From contig JARGSG010000040.1 of NCBI GenBank assembly GCA_030374805.1, positions 124,001 through 188,000 on the forward strand: a DNA stretch of 64,000 nt. Reading direction: 5' to 3'. How positions within the stretch are numbered: the stretch's first letter is position 1; every line of letters starts with the position of its first letter. Made by a program: the position numbers and the translations under genes. The notes under the pieces were generated by a model, which was not told where the DNA came from, ran no database searches, and was given only the letters and a program-made list of their open reading frames with translations. This DNA is from Gracilaria gracilis. Lineage: Eukaryota > Rhodophyta > Florideophyceae > Gracilariales > Gracilariaceae. Shown piece by piece: positions 1 through 11,479 of this stretch.

Positions 1-1850
1 TCCTTACGGTAGCCGAAACGCATAGATCCATAGTAGAGGCCATTCCTCCTCCGTACGGTAGGCAAAACGCATAGCTCCGGAAGAGATGCTCGTCCTTATC
101 CGTACTGAACTTAGAAAAGAAGCTCGTTGTTGATGCCGTAGTGCTCATGAGGCAACGAATGATTAGAACCGGTATTGGGTACAGCCTGGTTATCACTTGA
201 CACAGTGGAAAGCAGAGCAAAGCTGAGCTCTGAATATCGAAGCCTTTCAATGTCACTACCAGATTTGTCTTCAGATCCACAAATTGCCTAAAATCTTTCT
301 GGAAGAACCTAGAATGTACGAACTGCTCAGCGCAGTATGCCAGGAATTCTTGTCGCTACTTGTTCCTTCATATCGAACTGCTTTCAGAAAACCACTCATG
401 AAAATGATAAAGAAGTTCAAATGCAAGCAGAGTTTGAAGGCACTCTACAGGAGCGATCATTTCGTTCCTGGAATGGCCAACAACGTTTGGTCCATGTGTC
501 GGTGGTTGTTGGGGTGGTGATTTGTGATAAAAAATTGAAAGCGGAGAATAAAAGTGAGCACTAGAGTTTGGGCGATTGCGGGAGCTGGGAGACGTGTGTA
601 GCTCTAATAAAGCGAGTTATTTGTGCTCAGTTTGTGAGATGTGCTGTGCTTATCTGCCTGGAAGGGGAGCGTTTTAGATTTCTAGCGTGTTCAATTGCGG
701 TTTGGCAAGAAGGCCTTAAAATTTATGTTCTGGTTTGCGAGAGCACTTTGCTCTAAGGAGAAAAGTACTCGTCAAGGACAACAATTTGGTTGCAGAGCTC
801 GTGCTTGGAGAGGTGTGTGCCAATTGGCGCGCATCTCGTCGAACAGGGTATGGATTTGGCTGGACAATGAAGAAGTCGTCCACGCAATGTCAGCATGGTG
901 CAAAGCGAAGACAAGAAGAGGACACACACTTGTCATCATTCACTTGGCCGGCACAGTAGTCAAGGCAGCAAGATTGGGAATGTGCAAATCAGAAAGACGT
1001 CGGGATGATTCTGACGTGACCACATCCAAGGATGTACTCTCTCGATTACTTGATGGTTGTCAAGATTAAAAAGTCAAAGCTGCTTTGCTGACCTCAGACT
1101 GGTGCGATTGCGCAGTTGTTCAATTATGTTTTTCCCAATCTTCCGATAGATCATCTTCCCGAAGGAATTTGCAATCTGCTCTTGAAAGCAAACCTTGGAA
1201 AGATACGACTTGATGCAGAAAATGAGTTTGCTCTCGGTTATTAGGAGCTGCACTTGCGAAGGAATCTGCAACTCGCTTGATGAGATGAACAAAGTTTGTG
1301 CCAGCGTGAGTGATAAGCTTTGTGGAGGTGTTTGGGACACGAACTACTTGACTTTTTCGTGGCGGTGAATTGCACTAGTATAGCATTGGGCGCTTCTTGC
1401 CCATCAACACTACCATTCTTAACAACAATGACATTGGCCTTAAGTAGGAAAGAGAGAGAGCCTCATAAATGCGCCGTCACCTCGACATGATCTGTAGTGA
1501 CTTGAGCTGTACTACTATCTGTTCGTCATCAGAGGAGAAGAAGCGCCAGAACGTACAGCGAAGAAACAAAAGCGTTTGGAACGGACCCATAGGCTGTTGG
1601 CATGGCGGAGAAGGCATAAATTCGCGTTCGATCGTATAGGTAGACAAAAAGTAAGAAAGCATAGTATTCTTGGAAGGATTACGACAGATGTTGAAAAACT
1701 TGTAGTAGTTTGCTGTTATGAACTAATCTCGGAGCTGCAGTGCTGTTCGAGTCGCAATTCTATTTGTCTCTGCCAAAGACAACTTTGAGAGCATCTTTGG
1801 CGGTTCCCATTCACGAGCTCGAACAATAATGTTATAAACAATTATATAGG
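1..1850. other. No supportable gene
   Basis: Only short open frames of up to about 125 codons are present. None carries a motif I recognise, and open frames overlap on both strands without one standing out. A minus-strand stretch around 1074-1340 has a mildly protein-like composition (helical, K/R/Q-rich) but is broken by a stop in the alternative frame and is not called. Composition is near 48-50 percent GC, unlike the GC-rich block that follows. Confidence 0.5.
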
Positions 1851-2248
1851 GGCGCCGCCACGCGCGCGCGCGCCGTCACGTGCGCCCAACGAGCTCAGCG
1901 AACAACGCAGTGGTGCGAAACTTGGAATGAATCTCTTTGAGATTTGCAGCGCGATGCACTCAGAATTATGACGGCGAAAGTTGTGACGGCGGGCGAGCGT
2001 GCGTGGCGGCAAGCGTGCGCGGCAGCGGGCGCTTGCACACGAGCACGCGCGTCACTGCGTCACTTTGCGAACATGTCACACTGTCATATGAGCGCACGCC
2101 ACCGACGCGTGCTCGACGCCTCGCGCGACGGAACGCCATGCCCTCGCACGCTCGGGCACCATCCCCACCACCACCCGTGCCGCTGCACACCAACGCCGGC
2201 CGTTGCCAGCAGCTACTTGGGTGCGCGCGCGACGGCGCACGGGCGGGG

Positions 2249-2461
2249 GTGCGCTGTGGCGGGCGTGCGCGGCGGCGGACGTGCGCGGCGGCGGGCGTGC
2301 GCGGCGGCGGGCGTGCGCGGCGGCGGGCGCGCGCAGCAGCGGGCACGCGCGGCAGCGAGCACGCGCGGCAGCGGGCACGCGCGGCAGCGGGCACGCGCGG
2401 CAGCGGGCACGCGCGGCAGCGGGCACGCGCGGCAGCGGGCACGCGCGGCAGCGGGCACGCT
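2249..2461. repeat. 16-bp minisatellite, about 13 units
   Basis: The unit is 16 bp long and GC-rich. The left units read close to GTGCGCGGCGGCGGGC and the right units close to CACGCGCGGCAGCGGG, so there are two sub-families arranged in blocks rather than mixed. The period is visible as a shift of exactly 16 bases between successive CACGCGC starts. Because 16 is not divisible by three, each frame gives a 16-residue peptide repeat. Confidence 0.9.
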
Positions 2462-3384
2462 TTTGCGGGCGGCGCGCGCGGGCACGGCGCATGCGCGGCA
2501 GTTGATTACGTAACAGCGCTGGCTGCTGTTGACATCCGTCGACCTCGCGCAAGGCCAGAGCGCGACACACACGCCATTCTGTGCGCAGTGCCGCACCGGG
2601 CGCCGAGCAATGCGCCGGTAGCCTGCACTGCACTGGGCGAAAAAAATTGTGTGACCGTTCGGCACCGCCGCTTTGCCGCCGGCGGTCGACGATGCGCACA
2701 CCCTATTCAATCGCACTCGTCTTTTTCAGCTGCTGAAGCGAAATTAGCTCGGTCAAAGACGAAATTAGCAACGGCAAAGCGTGCGCGCGCGCGCGCGTGC
2801 GGAGCAGACGCGTGCTGTGAGAATGCAGCCGCCATTGTGCGTTGCAATGATGGCGTTTGCTGTCCAAACGCGCTCAGTCCAAGCGCCACCAGGTCACCTG
2901 ACGCCGTCATCGTCCATCTGCCATGTAAAGGGCCTCCGTTCGCAAGCGCTACTGCCCATCCCTGCGCGATTCGCCCACCACCATCCACCATGAACGCCAT
3001 CCACCACGGCGCCATCACTTCCGCCTGACGCCTCTTTCGCCGCGTGCGTCGCGGCAGCGTCCGCGTCCGCCGTTGCGAAGCGCGCCGCGAGACCGGAGGG
3101 ACAGAATGTGGTGCATGTTCCGGGAGATGGCGCTTGTGTTGCTATCTGGCACGGCATCGCCGCGCGCGCGTGTCGCCGTGCGCGCGTGCCGCCGTGTCGG
3201 AGCCTCGCTTGGGCGCGTTGGCGCGCAAAGACGTATCTACGATCACCAAATGATCTTCTTTTGTTGTCGCGTTTTTATGCGGCATTGTATCTACATTGGA
3301 TACTTTGCAGCGCCTGTGCGGGCTATCACATATATACCCGAATGAGCGTCCTACGCGCTGCCATTTTCTGCACGCTGCCGCCAC

Positions 3385-3700
3385 CACCGTCGCACCGCCA
3401 CCGCTGTCGCACCGCCAGCGCCATCGCACCGCCATCGCCGTCGCATTGCCACCGCCGTTGCGCCATCGCCACCGTTGCGCCATCACCGCCGTTGCACCAT
3501 CACCGCCGTTGCGCCATCGCCGCCGTTGCGCCATCGCCGCCGTTGCGCCATCGCCGTCGTCGCGCCATCGCCGCCGTTGCGCCATCGCCGTCGTCGCGCC
3601 ATCGCCACCGTTGCGCCATCGCCACCGTTGCGCCATCGCCGCCGTTGCGCCATCATCGCTGTCGCGCCATCACCACCACCGCGCCATCACCACCGCGCCG
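3385..3700. repeat. 17-bp minisatellite, about 18 units
   Basis: The unit is close to CGCCGTTGCGCCATCGC, 17 bp, with scattered substitutions that keep the length. Successive CCAT starts lie 17 bases apart. The open frames across it encode a 17-residue repeat in every frame. It lies about 1 kb from the 16-bp array, and the two units share little sequence. Confidence 0.88.
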
Positions 3701-4301
3701 TCGTGTTGCAGCGCGATTCGTGCGCATTAGCTGCACACTGTGTAGGGTGCGTTGGCGAGCGGCGAGGCATCACAGGCCGGCGGCACGACGGGCGGCGGTA
3801 GCGCCGCGTACTGCTGCAGCACGGCGGTGGCGCACGGCGTGGGTGCCGCAGCCGCCGCTCCCGCCGACGAAGACCGAACCGGTTGGGAAGACAGGCGGCA
3901 GTGGCAGGTACGACGCACTGACAGAGGCAGCGAGGGAGGGGGAGGCACTTCGCGTGGCCGAAATGTGTATTTAACGGGGTGAGAAAACGCCATCAGTCAA
4001 AGCTCGCGTCGCGCTCACAGTTGTCAAAGTTTACCACCACGTTGTGCGTCTTCGCCTACTGCGTGGCCTTACTCAACGTGCGCTGTCCGCTGCGCTCCTC
4101 CATTACCTCGGCGAAGATCTCCTCGAACAGCTCGTTGAAGCGCATCACGCGCTCGTGCCGCATCACCGCTGCGTGCGAAAGTAAACAATGAAAGGTGTGA
4201 GCGCGATTTCACGATTCGTGAGAGAACACCCATGCTCGAGTTGAGCTCGCACCGTGACGGAGCAACATAGCGACGCACGGTAGATATGTATAGGTTGTCG
4301 A

Positions 4302-4353
4302 CGGCCGCCGGCAAATCTACGCAATCTACGGTGCGTAGATTTGCCGGCGGCCG
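4302..4353. repeat. Perfect 22-bp inverted repeat, 8-nt loop
   Basis: Arm 4302-4323 is the exact reverse complement of 4332-4353, and pairing resumes on both sides after a small asymmetric bulge, giving an outer extent of about 4293-4361. The arms contain GCAAATCTACGCA and its complement. A fold-back this perfect is a recent or maintained hairpin. No transposon ends are visible around it. Confidence 0.85.
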
Positions 4354-5340
4354 TTGTCGACCAGAACGAGACACATGTACACGGCGCACCGTTGGTACAC
4401 ATTGCACCTGCGCTTGCGCGCGCATGACATGCGCTCTTCAGTTTTCAATAACTGCAACAAGGGCCGTGCACGCCCGGAGATGCAGTACCGTACATCATCG
4501 GCATTGCCGAGCTCTACCGATGCGGCAGAGCTTGATTCACACCATGTGGCTGTTCGCGGAATGCACCTCTCCGCCAACCCGCTGCCGTCGCCGGTCAATG
4601 GCTACTTGACGCCCACCCCCGCCATCATCCACCGAGACATACCGTGTCAGCCATCGCTTCCGCCGCCGCCAAGTGTACCTTTTTGAGCGTCTGCATTTGT
4701 CCCTGCCGCTGGTGCCGTCCCCCAAAAGTACGCCTCGCCGCGGCTGCAAAAGACGCGCGCCGCATGGTGGTCGGATGACGATGAAAATTTCTCGCACGCG
4801 CTCATGTCGCCGTCGTCGTCTTTGTCGTTCTCCTCGCTGCTATCGCCGTTGTGGCCTTCATCGCCATCGTTGCTGACCTTGCCGCTACCGCAGTTGTAGC
4901 CCATCTGGACCTTGCGTTCCTCGCCGCTATTGCCTTTGTCGCAATCTTCACTCTCTTCGTAATTGCCGACGAAACGGCCATCTCTTCATATCGCCGGTGG
5001 CCACCGCAGTGTCGATCGCACCCTCTCGCCGTCGCTCCAGCGCCAGTGCAACACACCCCGCTTTTAGCCACGCAAGCGCACCATGGACACGTAAATGCTC
5101 TCGATTTAGCGCCGCCACTTGCAAGGAGATCATCGCGCCGCCAACGCCCACGCAAAGCGCGTCGAATCTGGCGTTTCGATGCTCCGTGGTTCTTAACTTG
5201 GGCCCCATCCACATGCTACTAAACGCCGTGACCGTGTTCAGTGTCTTTTTCGTGCGGGGGAAGGCACCTTTGAAACCGTGTGCGCTTCCGCTCTTAAGGG
5301 AAAGGAGAGGGTGTGAACGGTGGAGGGCGGTGCTTTAGGT

Positions 5341-5940
5341 TTAGTAAAGAGGGCGGCACTATCGGTGGCTCAAGTTCAACGAGATTGAGCTCCCAATGGG
5401 GGGCTACCCAATGCGGGGGGCTACTCGAGCTAATGTGCCATCCAGAGACTCAGTTTTGGGTGGCACGTGCTGAGTGATGACGCTTGCCTGGCATACTGCG
5501 CTAGGTGAATGTCATGCGCGTCCAACTAAATCATGTCTAATCTGGGTGGACGTAAGGCTGTGGATGGGTACCAGCCACTTTGCACTGGGCTGGTGTAGCG
5601 TTCTGTGGCGCCAAACACGGAGGTTGGGGGTAGAGCAGCGCAGCCGCTGGAGTGTACCATCCCCAGGTATATGCGGCATGTTGGTGTGACGCAGCCGGCA
5701 CCGTGTGTGTACGATGTGTGGGACGTCGAAGTGCCAGCTCGAGGGGGGGGGGGGCGGGGTTCAACGAAAGGCACGGAGTCACCGGCTAACCAAACATCAG
5801 GGTGGTTCAACGAATGTGGATCTCGGTGGGCGCCAGACGACCAGTAAAGCATCTATGTTCGATCATGAGAACGTTGGTTCACCTGCGGTAGTTCTGGTAG
5901 ATAAAGATTAACTGTCCGAACAACAACTTTTTCGCATGCC
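5341..5940. other. No gene seen
   Basis: Short overlapping frames on both strands, a G-run near 5741-5757 and no recognisable coding signal. Confidence 0.5.
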
Positions 5941-6182
5941 CGTTGGGCGTGTGTACAAAAACTTCGCGAAGAGCAATCAAAAGCTTTACGATCTTCAAAG
6001 CTAAGCATACGTGGTCGCGTGGACAGGCCGTACAAGACGGAAGGGCATGCCCGGGGCTTCCAGCGATTAATGACATAAATTGGGTTTACCATGCGCAGCT
6101 GACGACACTGGACAATGCTAGTTGCTGCAACACGGAACAACTTGGATCTGGAAAGAAACCCTTGGAAAACGAACGATACCAT

Positions 6183-6599
6183 ATGAGCCTTAGCATCAAC
6201 AATATCATGGGGAAGCGGAGCTTCTTCCAAATGAACCCGCCACAGCCAACGCCAGAACATTACTTTGCCGAAAGCAATGTGGACACAGCTCTTACAGACA
6301 AGAGCTTGTCGCGGAATCGTAAAGTTGTTGGCCCTTTCTTTTCGTCACTATCAGGTTCTGTAGACGATTACACATCCGTATGTAACGGCTGCGGGCTTCA
6401 TCCCAAGCATCATATTGTTGTAAGCTGTTTCTGTTGTCAAACGAGCCCGCCAACCGCTTCTAAGGGCACCGTCATTTGTTCAGTAAACAATGATGTGCTT
6501 TCACTTTGCGTCGGTTGCGAAATATGTTATTCTGACTGTGAACCGGACACTTGCTTAAGTTCTTCTACTTCATCCAAACCAACCGCAGAAAATTGCTAG
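6183..6599 (+). CDS. Small Cys-rich hypothetical protein
   Basis: I do not recognise this product. The open frame runs from 5943, but the first 80 codons look like leader sequence, and the ATG at 6183 gives 138 residues of more protein-like composition. The C-terminal half holds pairs of cysteines (CNGC, CFCC, CVGC, CYSDC) and histidines spaced like a zinc-binding module, followed by a Ser/Thr-rich tail. It lies alone between non-coding stretches, and the next recognisable item is a TPI pseudogene on the other strand. It could equally be a chance frame. Confidence 0.3.
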   Translation: MSLSINNIMGKRSFFQMNPPQPTPEHYFAESNVDTALTDKSLSRNRKVVGPFFSSLSGSVDDYTSVCNGCGLHPKHHIVVSCFCCQTSPPTASKGTVICSVNNDVLSLCVGCEICYSDCEPDTCLSSSTSSKPTAENC

Positions 6600-6855
6600 G
6601 ATATGTTTTCTCCGCAACAAAACAAACTAACTCTTTAGCAAATCCTCGCCTTTGTTCGTTAAACGAATTGAGGTCGCAATGTGCAGTAAAGAGCGTGATC
6701 GAAACGAAGTTGTTATTACGAAAGGTCAACAGTAGATACTGAGGACATCTGAAATGGAGCAGCATTCTTGCCGCTTGCAATTCAGGTTTTATGCCCAAAG
6801 GCATCGTGGCCTGTTGTCGTTGTGTTTTTAACTCATTAGGCGACACGCTCCCTCC

Positions 6856-7252
6856 TTAAAGAACCCTAGTACTGGCCGCCCCCTGCGGCGAAACATTGTT
6901 GGCCAACCACACACGCACTGCCGCATGAACTTGCTCCGCCTGCCCGGGCGTTGGCTCCTTGCCCGTGCCAATGGGCCACACCGGCATACGCAATCACGAG
7001 GTGGCTCCCGTAAGAGATGGCGTCACTGAGCGCTTGTACCAGGCGTTGGCACACGGCGAGGATCTGGCCGCTCTCACGCTGCTCCAGCAGCTCGCCGATG
7101 AAACAGATAACCCCCAATGAAGCGTGCTGTAGCGCATAAGCGACCTTCATGGCAATAGTATGAACGCTCTTCTTGAACTGCGCAATGTGAACACTTTCCG
7201 AGAGTCCGAGAATGACACATTCCGTACCGCCACCCTTGACCATGGCGGCGTC
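6856..7252 (-). pseudogene. Triosephosphate isomerase remnant
   Basis: The minus strand encodes the C-terminal half of TPI: the MVKGGG...VILGLSES stretch, the loop with LGVICFIGE and LEQRESGQ, then a frame change after [10 protein letters not shown] into [19 protein letters not shown], which is the phosphate-binding region. The two halves lie in different frames. Known catalytic residues are gone: the His of the ILGHSERR motif reads Leu, and the Glu of YEPVWAIG is lost. The N-terminal half with the catalytic Lys is absent. This is a dead fragment, not a functional isomerase. Confidence 0.88.
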
Positions 7253-7304
7253 TAACTCTCTCGTTAATGAAACGCGTCACAGGCGTGCATTAGAATAAGT
7301 CCAC

Positions 7305-7682
7305 GTCAGCGCTTCGTGAAGCTGACCACCAGCACCACCGCCAGCACAAACGTCTGAACTACCAAGCTCATTACTAAGCCAGAGCGAAACGAGTACAGCC
7401 TCCGTCTGACCGTGAGCGCGCCACTCTCCGCGCAGCACTGCGTGTGCGCGAGCAGGACGGCTGCCCAACATGGCAGTGCCACCACAATCAGAACGGCGCC
7501 AGAACGGCGCCAGCCAGGAAGCGCCAGCAGCCGTACGCCGCCCCATCGCCAGTGGACAGCGCATCGTCGCTCGTGGCTTTGCTACCAGCGCCGCTCTCCA
7601 CGTCGCGCTGCTTGGAGCGACGGGCGCTCACCCGGCGGCGATCCGTCTTAGGCAGTGGCGACGGGTACTTTGTCGGCGGCAT
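7305..7682 (-). pseudogene. Possible broken small membrane protein
   Basis: From an ATG at 7682 the minus strand reads a basic, Ser-rich N-terminus and then a hydrophobic stretch (CWRFLAGAVLAP). An indel-like change of frame near 7500, where GTTCTGGCGCC is nearly repeated, joins it to two further hydrophobic segments (IVVALPCWAAVLLA and LVMSLVVQTFVLAVVLVV). The order cytosolic basic tail then membrane segments is protein-like, but no family is recognised and the frame is broken. Confidence 0.25.
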
Positions 7683-7699
7683 CGTACCTTCGCGCAAGG

Positions 7700-8690
7700 A
7701 CGGTTGAAGCGTGGTAGACTCGTCACCGCCGTGTCAAGAACCGTCACGCGCGCCATCAGCATCTTCGTCCAGCGATGTGCATGCAGACAGCCACCCATCC
7801 GGCTGCTAGCGACACTCCGTGCCAGCCGGCTACGAGGGGTCTTGGCGACAGTGCACCCTCTCGCGATCAGCGCGACGTGAACGATCGCGGCACGGTCCGC
7901 GAAATCTGGGCGCGTATCCAGCGCCCACGCGCTGTCGCTGCGCCAACGCTCGCGCTCGTGGCGCTCGCGGCGCTTGCGATGCTGTTGGCGACGGTGGCGC
8001 TCTCGAGGCTCCCGCTAGGCGCCAGCCAGCAGTGAAGCGTCGTAGCTGAAGAAGCCCGCGTCGTCGGCCAGCGCTGCGTGCAGCTCAACAGCCGAGTGGC
8101 AGCGGTGTGGCGAAGGCGGCCCTACGCACGGCCGCTGCGTGACGACGGGCGGCACGCACGCGGCGCGGCACGACGCGTGCCACGACGCGCAGCACGAGCG
8201 GCTGTGGTGGTGGCCAGAGGCGACAGCGGCGGCGGCGAAAGGCGTCAGCGGCGACAGCGGCGGTCGCCAGAGGCGGCGGCGGAGGAGGAGGCGGTAGTAT
8301 TACTCGACGAGAAAGACGGATTGGAGCAGATGTGGCACAGCTCGATGACGCAGCAGTGCGCCATGGCCGCGGCGGCTGAGGCTTCGACTGCTGCGAGGCA
8401 CATGTAAGATAACTTTACACTATCTATGAGGCGGCGGTGTTTATTGGAGACGATGTAATGAAGCCGACCACAACCCGCACACGTGAGTACCATACGTATC
8501 ATACTGTAATGTTACGTCGCGCGCGGCGGCGGCCAGCTGCGTTGCACAGCACGGCACGTGGCGCGACTTGGCGCGCGCAATCTGCGCATCACACCATGCA
8601 ACACCACCGACAACTGACGCACGCAATAAACAAGGCAGTACTGCAAAGTCTTCTCTTATTTTGAAAAAGTCCAGTTTTCCCTTACTTAAA
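7700..8690. other. No supportable gene
   Basis: GC-rich DNA with many short frames. One plus frame at 7775-8035 ends in a hydrophobic segment (ALVALAALAMLLATVAL), but composition alone does not support a gene. Confidence 0.4.
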
Positions 8691-8695
8691 AAGGT

Positions 8696-9333
8696 CTATT
8701 CCATCGGAAAGTCCTTCAAAGATTGCGGTGTTATACCGCCACTGGACTCAATGGTGACATTAGGGAATTGACGCCTGATGACCGGCATTGTATCCCTCCT
8801 CCGCTGTGGAGAGAAGTTGTCGAGCAGGATAATTTCGTTTCCGGCTTCGCAGGCGGAAGCAGCCTGTGACAAAGTGGAAACCTCGACATCGACCTTGGCA
8901 GTGAAGCAGGCGAGAGCCTTGACAGCAGAAACCGCTTCAGATATGCTGCCAGCAGCCTTGAGCATGGGCGAAGTGAGGTCAAAGCGATGCGGATCCATGC
9001 CACCAACAGTGGCTGCATACTTGTGCACCATGCGCAGGCCAAGTGGCGTCTTCCTGGTCATGGCCAGGTGGCCATTCCAAGCCCAGCCAGGCGGCCATTC
9101 CAAGCGGCACTGCGAACAAGCTTGACAGCATCATGCGCGGCAGTCGCAACGCCACAGGCTTCGGCCAAGGCATTAAGCGCGACGGGCTCAGCGCGCAACA
9201 GCTCCGGCGCAAGACCATGCACAGTAGCAAGCGGCTGCTTGCCAGTGGGCTGAATCAAAACACCCTCACGTTGAATCCATTCCACACGGCAGGCAACGGC
9301 TCGAAACACAGCGTCGTATGACTTTAGAAACAA
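8696..9333 (-). pseudogene. nadC: Nicotinate-nucleotide pyrophosphorylase (NadC) remnant
   Basis: Two minus frames together match quinolinate phosphoribosyltransferase, an enzyme of NAD synthesis. The first (9333-9058) has LLRAEPVALNALAEACGVAT; the second (9103-8696) has TRKTPLGLRMVHKYA, VGGMDPHRFDLTS, VEVSTLSQA, LLDNFSP and ESSGGIT. The break coincides with a near-perfect short tandem duplication containing TTGGAATGGCC, which shifts the frame. The conserved KDNH segment after HRFDLTS is missing and the C-terminal substrate-binding end is truncated at a stop. It is decayed. Confidence 0.88.
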
Positions 9334-9513
9334 ACTGAATTGCTACAGATAACCAAGAAATGACACAGTGTTGGCGTCCGGTATGCAACGAAAGGTAATA
9401 CTGTGGTGCTTGCGTTTCAACTTGCGTGAAGAGTCTCACACCAGACGGAGAAAACTCATGTAGCAAGCAGCACATTCCCAAAGTTTTTCGTCAATGACGA
9501 TCAACGCACACAA

Positions 9514-9797
9514 ATGGCCATCTCATGCGAGGTGTGCGGGAAAGAGCACAACGGCAAGTAAGTGTGAACCCTTCATCGCGGCGAATTCCTGAAAGAATGG
9601 AGACAGGTCGAATGCTAACAGCTACATGTGTTAAAAGGTTCCGGAATGGCAAGTACTGCAGTATCTCATGCTGTCGGCTTGCAGGGGCTTTGAAGCGTTG
9701 GAAAACCCCAGGCTGCGAAAAGAACAGTAAACGCCGGCACGGTGCTGCGAGTGCTACCAAGAAGCCGAACAGTGTGCCAACTAGACCACTCGACTAG
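9514..9797 (+). CDS. Small zinc-binding protein with one intron
   Basis: Exon 1 is 9514-9557 and exon 2 is 9638-9797. The intron starts GTAAGT, has a CTAAC branch-like site near 9615 and ends AAAAG. Splicing gives a 67-residue protein, with codon AA|G split across the junction. It starts MAISCEVCGKEH, then has NGKYCSISCC, so a CxxC pair and a CxxxC pair 20 residues apart likely bind one zinc. The tail is basic. The same kind of C-terminal half (GSGRFCxxxC) occurs in the unrelated locus at 27025-27438. Function unknown; nucleic-acid binding is possible from the basic tail. Confidence 0.6.
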
Positions 9798-9799
9798 TC

Positions 9800-11165
9800 T
9801 GAAAGCCGTCAGTGCGAACAAACAAACTATGCCAACGAACGAAGCCGTAGCATATTCCTCAGCGATCGCCGTGACCGCGAGTGTGAGGCTTCCGAGCGCA
9901 GCACAGTTCGCAACATGATTTTACGCGTAGATGGGCGCGGTACGGCGGTGCGTGCTGTAATCGAACGCTACGACCCTCGTTGTCGTGCGCACAGGTAAGT
10001 AACTAATCTTTTATGCATAGAAAGCGGAAGCATGCGAAGAGATGTTAACCAAGTGTTGTGTTCGACATGGCTCTGGTTTGTAGGGTTAGAACCGGCTTCT
10101 GGAGTATGTGGCTTTCTCTGAATGGAGTGCCACTCACGTTTTTGGTTTCCGAGACCTGCGAAGCTCCGATTCAGAGCCTTCCCGGCGAACAAAACCTCTT
10201 GCTTTCTCAGTACTCAGTTTCAACAACAGCAAGATATCATCCAGATAAAAATACCAGGCATAGAAGTGACGAGCATGAGGCAGACAAAAGTCCCATGAGG
10301 TTGAACCTTTGCTCCTCAGCCCCCCTGGCGCCGCCTAACCACCCTCCGAGGTAGTCTGGCCCTTCTGTTCGCTCGGTCTGGGTGAACTTAAGGGATCAAG
10401 AGAGGAGCAGCGACGTCGGTTACCATTATTAAGTACCGCATATACCCATTGACTAGGATTGCAATATGTACGACTGACGCAATCGAAACAAACGACGAAG
10501 TAGATATGTATTCGCCACGAGAACACCGGAAAGGGCATCAAATGACGTTTCAGCAACAAGAACGAAGTCAAGAGCGCCACAACAACACACGCTTAGAGAA
10601 CAAAAATCAGCCAGGTCAAGATATGTGCACCACGTGAACCAAACCAAAAAGCCATACCTACACCCCGCCCGAGGAAACAATATTGTCGCTTCACGAACGT
10701 TACGTCAGTCTCATGCCATTCCTTGTTACAGAATGCTGCAGTTCGCACTTTCCTTCCAAGCGGCAGGTTCTTCTAATACATTCCCCACAACTGCTCGGAG
10801 GCCGGGGTGTGCTTGGAGGCCGGAATGTGCTCGGAGGCAGGGGTGTCCTCGCAACCCGGGTGTGTGCGGAGGCCGGGTTGTGCTCGGAAAGAGGAGTGCG
10901 CTCAGACGATGATGGCGACTGTTTGGCGGACGAGTCGGACAACACGGTGGAGGGATGTTGCTGATGCGTCTCCGGCGCATCAAACTGTCGTGGTTGCTCG
11001 TGATGCTCTTGTTGCTGCTCGGGGTCTGACACCAAATCGATGAGCTCGACCTGACTATGTGCGTGCTGCTCTACACCGCGCATGACAAAGCGGGGCATGG
11101 AAAAGTTACGCCTCGCGCGCGTTGGCAGCAGCGCACTGGGCACGGGGAGCACGCCGCGTCGGGCG
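9800..11165. other. No supportable gene
   Basis: The strongest frame is minus 10700-11152, Gln/His/Ser/Pro-rich and apparently disordered, which overlaps a short imperfect 18-bp repeat at about 10795-10905 (units like GAGGCCGGGGTGTGCTCG). I do not call a gene. Confidence 0.4.
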
Positions 11166-11169
11166 GCGT

Positions 11170-11283
11170 TTCTACATCCCAGAGTAAGATCATACCAACA
11201 AAAGCCGCAGCGGACATCATTCCATGCTCTCTGTTACGGTAGATCCATTTGCTGTCATTGTCAGGCAGGAGCTTATCGGTACC
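11170..11283 (-). pseudogene. RPN1 (26S proteasome) fragment
   Basis: A 38-codon minus-strand stretch matches the highly conserved toroid region of proteasome regulatory subunit RPN1/PSMD2: [15 protein letters not shown] followed by [20 protein letters not shown]. Flanking codons have no similarity I can see, so this is an isolated gene piece. In the family this stretch lies well inside a protein of about 900 residues, so no complete product can come from here. Confidence 0.82.
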
Positions 11284-11479
11284 AAGTCTCATGCAACGCC
11301 GCGCCGGACGCACCATCTGCAGACATGGCAACGATGGCCGCTTGGAAACTAGGATCCTTTTGTCGTACTCGTCGGATCGCCGCGCGTGCTACGGCGAGCC
11401 GCGGGCGGCGCGCCGACGCGCAGGTGGCGCGGACGCAGCCAGCCGCACATTGCGGTGAGCGCGAAATTCATCGCTGACG

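Larger units (their letters stand above)
1850..5340. other. GC-rich gene-poor block with minisatellites
   Basis: This stretch is strongly GC-rich, with CG runs such as those near 1860 and 2780. Long open frames exist here (1937-3028 and 3108-3974) but they span short tandem repeats whose unit length is not a multiple of three, so several frames on both strands stay open at once. Their products are Arg/Ala- or Pro/His-rich repeats. I read them as non-coding. A short minus-strand run near 4085-4200 is acidic and helical and could be a gene fragment, but I do not recognise it. Confidence 0.5.

Noticed and set aside
568..1069. Plus ORF of about 124 codons
   Set aside because: No recognisable motif, overlapping frames of similar length, ordinary composition.
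1937..3028. 363-codon plus ORF and overlapping minus ORFs
   Set aside because: They span a 16-bp tandem repeat that keeps several frames open on both strands; low-complexity Arg/Ala product and no domain.
3108..3974. 288-codon plus ORF rich in Pro/His/Arg
   Set aside because: Open because of the 17-bp repeat; all three frames encode the same kind of peptide.
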